DNA of 64,000 nt from contig NZ_CP045995.1 of the NCBI RefSeq assembly GCF_016899425.1, forward strand, positions 1,798,001 to 1,862,000. The letters are read 5' to 3'. The position numbers and the translations under genes were made by a program. The notes below the pieces were generated by a model, which saw only the letters and a program-made list of their open reading frames with translations, had not been told where the DNA came from and did no database searches. Source of the stretch: Burkholderia sp. MS389 (GTDB taxonomy: Bacteria > Pseudomonadota > Gammaproteobacteria > Burkholderiales > Burkholderiaceae). Positions 60,553 through 64,000 of this stretch are shown here, one piece after another (the stretch's first letter is position 1; every line of letters begins with the position of its first letter).

Positions 60553-61605
60553 ATGCAACGGAAAGCATTCCTGGTCGGCGCGTGCGTGCTGTGCGCCACG
60601 CCGGCGCACGCGTCGTCGGTCACGCTGTACGGGATCGTCGACAGCTACGTCGAATTCGATCGCATCGGCAGTCTGTCGACCCTGCGGCAAAGCGGCGGCG
60701 GCGCGTCGACGAGCCGCTTCGGCCTGACGGGCGTCGAGGATCTCGGCGGCGGCACATCGACGAAATTCGTGCTGGAAAGCGGTTTCTCGCCAGCCGACGG
60801 ATCGTTCCAGGGCGGCACGCTGTTCTACCGACAGGCCTATGTATCGCTGCAGAACACGCGCTACGGCGACCTGCGGCTCGGCCGGCAATACACGCCCGCG
60901 TTCTACGTCGTGTACGACGGCGATCCGTTCGGACTCAACGAGCGGATGTCGCCGCTCGCGCTGCTCGCAACGTCGACCGACACGATCACGAGCAACACGA
61001 CCCCGCCGATTCCGCGCTTCAACCAGGCGGCGTCGTATCTGAGTCCCGACTGGAACGGCCTGCGCGTGATGGCCACGTACGGCTTTCCGACGCCGAACGC
61101 ACTCTCGACGCAAGCCGGACGCAACTACGGCGCCGGGCTTCAGTACCGGATCGGCGGGCTCTACGTCGGCGCCGGCTTCCAGGGCGATACGTCGGCCGGC
61201 AACCTGGCGCCCGTCGTCTCCCCGTCGACGACCCGCCACTACGTGTTCGCGGCCAACTACGCGTTCGCGCGCGTCAAGCTGTACGCCGCGTTCCTGTATG
61301 GCGTCGGCACGGCGGCGCGCCTGCCCGCGTTCTCGACCGCGAGCGTCGGTGCGTCGATCAACGTCGGCGCGCTCGATCGCGTGCTCGTGTCGGTGGTGCG
61401 CCGCGACGTGAAGGGTTCGGCGAACGATGCGACCGCGCTCGGCGTCGGCTACGACCATCCGCTGTCGAAGCGGACATCGCTCTACGCACGCTATCTCTGC
61501 ATGAAGAACGGCGGCGACGCCCGCAATACCGTCGTCGCCGGTCTGCCACCGCAACCGGGCGGCACCGAGCAGGTGTTTGCGCTCGGCGTCACTCACCGCT
61601 TCTGA
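60553..61605 (+). CDS. Outer-membrane porin (Gram-negative porin family)
   Basis: A 350-residue beta-barrel porin. The signal peptide (MQRKAFLVGACVLCATPAHA) is followed by SSVTLYGIVDSYVEF, the first strand of Burkholderia/Neisseria-type porins. Later landmarks are SRFGLTGVEDLGGGTSTKFVLESGF, FYRQAYVSLQN, GDLRLGRQYTP in loop 3, and a C-terminal Phe strand (FALGVTHRF) for BAM recognition. Within a catabolic operon it probably admits the substrate across the outer membrane. The ATG at 60553 has GGAG 8 bases upstream; an in-frame ATG at 60535 would lengthen the signal. Confidence 0.93.
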   Translation: MQRKAFLVGACVLCATPAHASSVTLYGIVDSYVEFDRIGSLSTLRQSGGGASTSRFGLTGVEDLGGGTSTKFVLESGFSPADGSFQGGTLFYRQAYVSLQNTRYGDLRLGRQYTPAFYVVYDGDPFGLNERMSPLALLATSTDTITSNTTPPIPRFNQAASYLSPDWNGLRVMATYGFPTPNALSTQAGRNYGAGLQYRIGGLYVGAGFQGDTSAGNLAPVVSPSTTRHYVFAANYAFARVKLYAAFLYGVGTAARLPAFSTASVGASINVGALDRVLVSVVRRDVKGSANDATALGVGYDHPLSKRTSLYARYLCMKNGGDARNTVVAGLPPQPGGTEQVFALGVTHRF

Positions 61606-61615
61606 CGGAGTGCCC

Positions 61616-62938
61616 ATGACCCCGACCCTTTCGATCCACCCGGCCGCCGTCGACGATGGCGCGACACAGGCACTCTACCGCCGAATCTCGCGCCGGCTGC
61701 TGCCGTTCCTGATCCTCTGCTACACGCTGTCGTTCATCGACCGGATCAACATCGGCTTCGCGCACGCACAGATGGCCGCCGAACTGCACTTCTCCGACGC
61801 CGTCTACGGGCTCGGCGCGGGCATTTTCTTCATCGGCTACATGGCGTTCGAGATTCCGAGCAACGCGTGGCTCGCGCGGATCGGCGCGCGCCGGACGATC
61901 GCCCGGATCATGGTGCTGTGGGGCCTCGGCTCGGCCGCGACGATGTTCGTCGCGACGCCCGCGCAGTTCTACGCGTGCCGCTTTCTGCTGGGCGTGTTCG
62001 AGGCCGGCTTCTTCCCCGGCATCCTGTTCTATCTCGGCGCGTGGTATCCGCCGCGGCAGCGCGCCAAGGCGTTCGCGCTGTTCATGACCGCGCTGTACCT
62101 CGCGGGGCTGATCGCCGGCCCCGTGTCGGGCGCGATCCTGTCGTACTTCGACGGCGTGGCCGGCCTGAGCGGCTGGCAATGGCTGTTCGTCGTCGAAGGG
62201 CTGCCGAGCAGCGCGCTCGGCCTCGTCGCGCTGCGCTTTCTCGACGACCGGCCGGACGACGCACGCTGGCTGTCTGACGCCGACAAGGCCGCGCTGCGCG
62301 CCGCGCACGCGCAGGCCGAAGCCGGTACGCCGGCCGCGAACGCAGCGCGACCGCTACTCGCACATCGCGATTTCTGGCTGCTGTGCGCGGCCAATTTCGC
62401 AATCGCGGCCGCCGGCTACGCGCTCGTGTTCTGGATGCCCGTGATCCTGCATCGCGGCGGCCTGCATGGCGCGATGCAGATCGGGCTGCTGTCCGCGCTG
62501 CCGTACCTGTGCGGCATCGTCGGCATGCTCGCGATGGGCTGGCGCACCGAGCGCCGGCGCGAATGGCGCAAGCACGGCGCCGTCGCGATGCTCGCGTGCG
62601 CGGCGGCCCTCGCCGGCCTCGCGAGCAGCGCCGGCACGTCGCACCTGATGATCGCGCTGTGCATCGCGGTCGCCACGCACGCCGCGGCGCTGCCCGCGTT
62701 CTGGGTGCTGCCGGGGCTCGCGCTGCCGAAGCGCTCGATGGCGGTCGCGATCGCGGCGATCACGATGACCGGCGCGATCGGCGGATTCGCGAGCCCGTTC
62801 CTGATGGGCGTGCTCAACACGGCCACCGGGTCGATGCGCGGCGGCCTCTATTTCAATGCCGCGCTGCTGGCGGCCGGCGCGTTCGCGTTGCTCGGCACGC
62901 TGCGCGCCCGCGCGGCGGCGCGCGCGAACGTCGGCTGA
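61616..62938 (+). CDS. MFS transporter, ACS family
   Basis: A 440-residue twelve-helix carrier. YRRISRRLLPFLILCYTLSFIDRINIGFAHAQM is the signature of anion:cation symporters for organic acids such as phthalate or tartrate, followed by NAWLARIGARRTIARIM and RFLLGVFEAGFFPGILFYLGAWYPPRQRAKAFALF. It lies 10 bp after the porin, with GGAG before the ATG, and is likely the inner-membrane uptake step for the acid degraded by this operon. Confidence 0.92.
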   Translation: MTPTLSIHPAAVDDGATQALYRRISRRLLPFLILCYTLSFIDRINIGFAHAQMAAELHFSDAVYGLGAGIFFIGYMAFEIPSNAWLARIGARRTIARIMVLWGLGSAATMFVATPAQFYACRFLLGVFEAGFFPGILFYLGAWYPPRQRAKAFALFMTALYLAGLIAGPVSGAILSYFDGVAGLSGWQWLFVVEGLPSSALGLVALRFLDDRPDDARWLSDADKAALRAAHAQAEAGTPAANAARPLLAHRDFWLLCAANFAIAAAGYALVFWMPVILHRGGLHGAMQIGLLSALPYLCGIVGMLAMGWRTERRREWRKHGAVAMLACAAALAGLASSAGTSHLMIALCIAVATHAAALPAFWVLPGLALPKRSMAVAIAAITMTGAIGGFASPFLMGVLNTATGSMRGGLYFNAALLAAGAFALLGTLRARAAARANVG

Positions 62939-62975
62939 CGGCACGCCTTCTTCCCCCCTGTACGGACCCACCCTC

Positions 62976-64000
62976 ATGAATTTCGACCTCGAACTCGAAC
63001 ACCGGATGATCCGGGACCTCGTCGCACGTTTCGTGAAGGACGAACTGATTCCGCTCGAAGCGGCGGTGATGGCGCGCGAGGCCGACGGCCAGCGTTTCGG
63101 GCTGCTCGCCGACGAGCGCGCGCACCTCGACGAGCGCTCGCGGCAACTCGGCCTGTGGGGACTCGACGCGCCGCTCGACGTGGGCGGCTCGGACCTGCCG
63201 GCCGTCGCGATGGTCGGCGTGAACGAAGCGATCGGCACGACCGTGACCCCGTACATCCTGCCGCCCGACTCGCCGAACCTGCGGATGCTGTGCGATGCGG
63301 CCGACGCGGCGCAACGTGCGCGCTATCTCGACCCGTACGCACGCGGCGCCACGCGCGCGGCAATGGCGATCTCCGAGCCGGGCGCCGGCTCCGATCCGGG
63401 TGCGCTGTCGACGATGGCCGTGCGCGATGGCGACACCTGGGTGCTGAACGGCCGGAAGATCTGGATCAGCCACGCGGCCGAAGCCGACTGGACGATCGTG
63501 ATGGCGCTGACCGATCGCAGCAAGGGCAAGCGCGGCGGCATGTCGGCGTTCATCGTCGAGCGCGACACGCCGGGCTTCGTCATCGAGCGCCGGATCCCGA
63601 TGATCGGCGGCCTGTCGACCTACGAAATCGTGCTGGAAGACTGCCGCATTCCCGCCGCGCAATTGCTGGGCCGGGAAGGCGCCGGCTTCGCGCCGATGCA
63701 GGCCCGGCTCGCGAACCGGCGGCTGGAGATGGCCGCATGGTGCATCGGCCGCGCCGAGCGCGCGGTCGCGCTGCTGTGCGACCATGCGAAACAGCGCACG
63801 ACCTTCGGCGTGCCGCTCGCGGAGCGCCAGGCGGTCCAGTGGTGGGTCGCCGACGCGCTCACGCAGATCCATGCGTGCCGCCTGATGACCTACGAAGCGG
63901 CCGCGCGCGTGGATGCCGGGCAGGATGCACGCACGCAGATCTCGATGGTCAAGGTGTTCGCGACCGAAATGGCGTCGACCGTCATCGATCATGCGATGCA
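62976..64000 (+). CDS. Acyl-CoA dehydrogenase (runs off right edge)
   Basis: The first 341 codons of an FAD-dependent acyl-CoA dehydrogenase. Visible are AMAISEPGAGSDPGALSTMA (FAD-binding signature 1), GRKIWISHAAEADW and the C-terminal helical start with RGAERAVALLCDHAKQRTTFGVPLAERQAVQWWVAD. It introduces the alpha,beta double bond for the hydratases upstream. The unusually long gap-free N-terminus and GGMSAFIVERDTPGF resemble the CaiA/aromatic or branched-acyl branch. C-terminus and catalytic Glu are outside the window. Confidence 0.92.
   Translation, partial: MNFDLELEHRMIRDLVARFVKDELIPLEAAVMAREADGQRFGLLADERAHLDERSRQLGLWGLDAPLDVGGSDLPAVAMVGVNEAIGTTVTPYILPPDSPNLRMLCDAADAAQRARYLDPYARGATRAAMAISEPGAGSDPGALSTMAVRDGDTWVLNGRKIWISHAAEADWTIVMALTDRSKGKRGGMSAFIVERDTPGFVIERRIPMIGGLSTYEIVLEDCRIPAAQLLGREGAGFAPMQARLANRRLEMAAWCIGRAERAVALLCDHAKQRTTFGVPLAERQAVQWWVADALTQIHACRLMTYEAAARVDAGQDARTQISMVKVFATEMASTVIDHAM

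Overview
The window is high-GC chromosomal DNA (roughly two-thirds G+C, with strong codon-position bias). Its gene content is typical of Burkholderia, most likely the Burkholderia cepacia complex: DUF2827 proteins, a very long ESPR/YadA-type trimeric adhesin, a cyanide-insensitive cytochrome bd with a DUF2474 subunit, a persulfide dioxygenase-rhodanese fusion, and many LysR/IclR regulators. The genus assignment is inferred from gene content; no rRNA, tRNA, CRISPR array or replication origin was seen.

Left part (1-33.5 kb), mostly housekeeping and accessory metabolism. It holds a truncated HMG-CoA lyase facing an IclR regulator across three matching 17-bp palindromes. Next are a DsbA-like isomerase, LysR/MFS, PAP2 phosphatase, glutathione transferase, the MBL-rhodanese sulfur enzyme, an ArgP-like LysR, DUF1059 and threonine aldolase. 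A cydA-cydB-DUF2474 oxidase operon follows, with an FNR/ANR box upstream. A four-gene ABC importer with a LOG-fold gene faces a LysR regulator. Then come a secreted alkaline-phosphatase-fold protein, a 1277-residue DUF748/AsmA-like protein, a DUF1254 lipoprotein, a HicAB toxin-antitoxin pair, and a four-HMA copper P-type ATPase behind a MerR/CueR-type promoter. A GNAT gene and two small genes complete it. The two small genes share an AGGGTTTTCCCT promoter motif.

Middle part (33.5-50.5 kb), an accessory surface-adhesion island. It is bounded by a decayed tyrosine integrase on the left and a decayed IS5-type transposase on the right. At its core is a 2039-residue trimeric autotransporter with two Ser/Thr-rich tandem-repeat stalk arrays (96-bp and 75-bp units). 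Downstream on the same strand are two intact DUF2827 genes, a remnant of a third, an EAL-domain gene inserted between them, a DUF4019 gene and a broken TPR/GT41-like glycosyltransferase. Upstream are an H-NS-like gene and an OmpR-type response regulator whose phospho-acceptor Asp is Glu. My reading is an adhesin with its own modification genes and c-di-GMP/nucleoid-protein control. This is inference, but it is the most interesting unit in the window. An MFS carrier, an AraC regulator and a secreted YbhB-like protein with a frameshift at a T8 tract close the island.

Right part (50.5-64 kb). It carries MgtC, an AGE-family epimerase overlapping convergently with a chemotaxis receptor, a PaaI thioesterase, a RelE/Phd-type toxin-antitoxin pair with a palindromic operator, and an acyl-CoA catabolic cluster. 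In that cluster an alpha-methylacyl-CoA-racemase-like protein and an IclR regulator face a putative operon of enoyl-CoA hydratase, CoA transferase, a second hydratase, porin, MFS carrier and an acyl-CoA dehydrogenase that runs off the right edge. Together these would import an organic acid, activate it by CoA transfer and oxidise it; the substrate cannot be read from the sequence.
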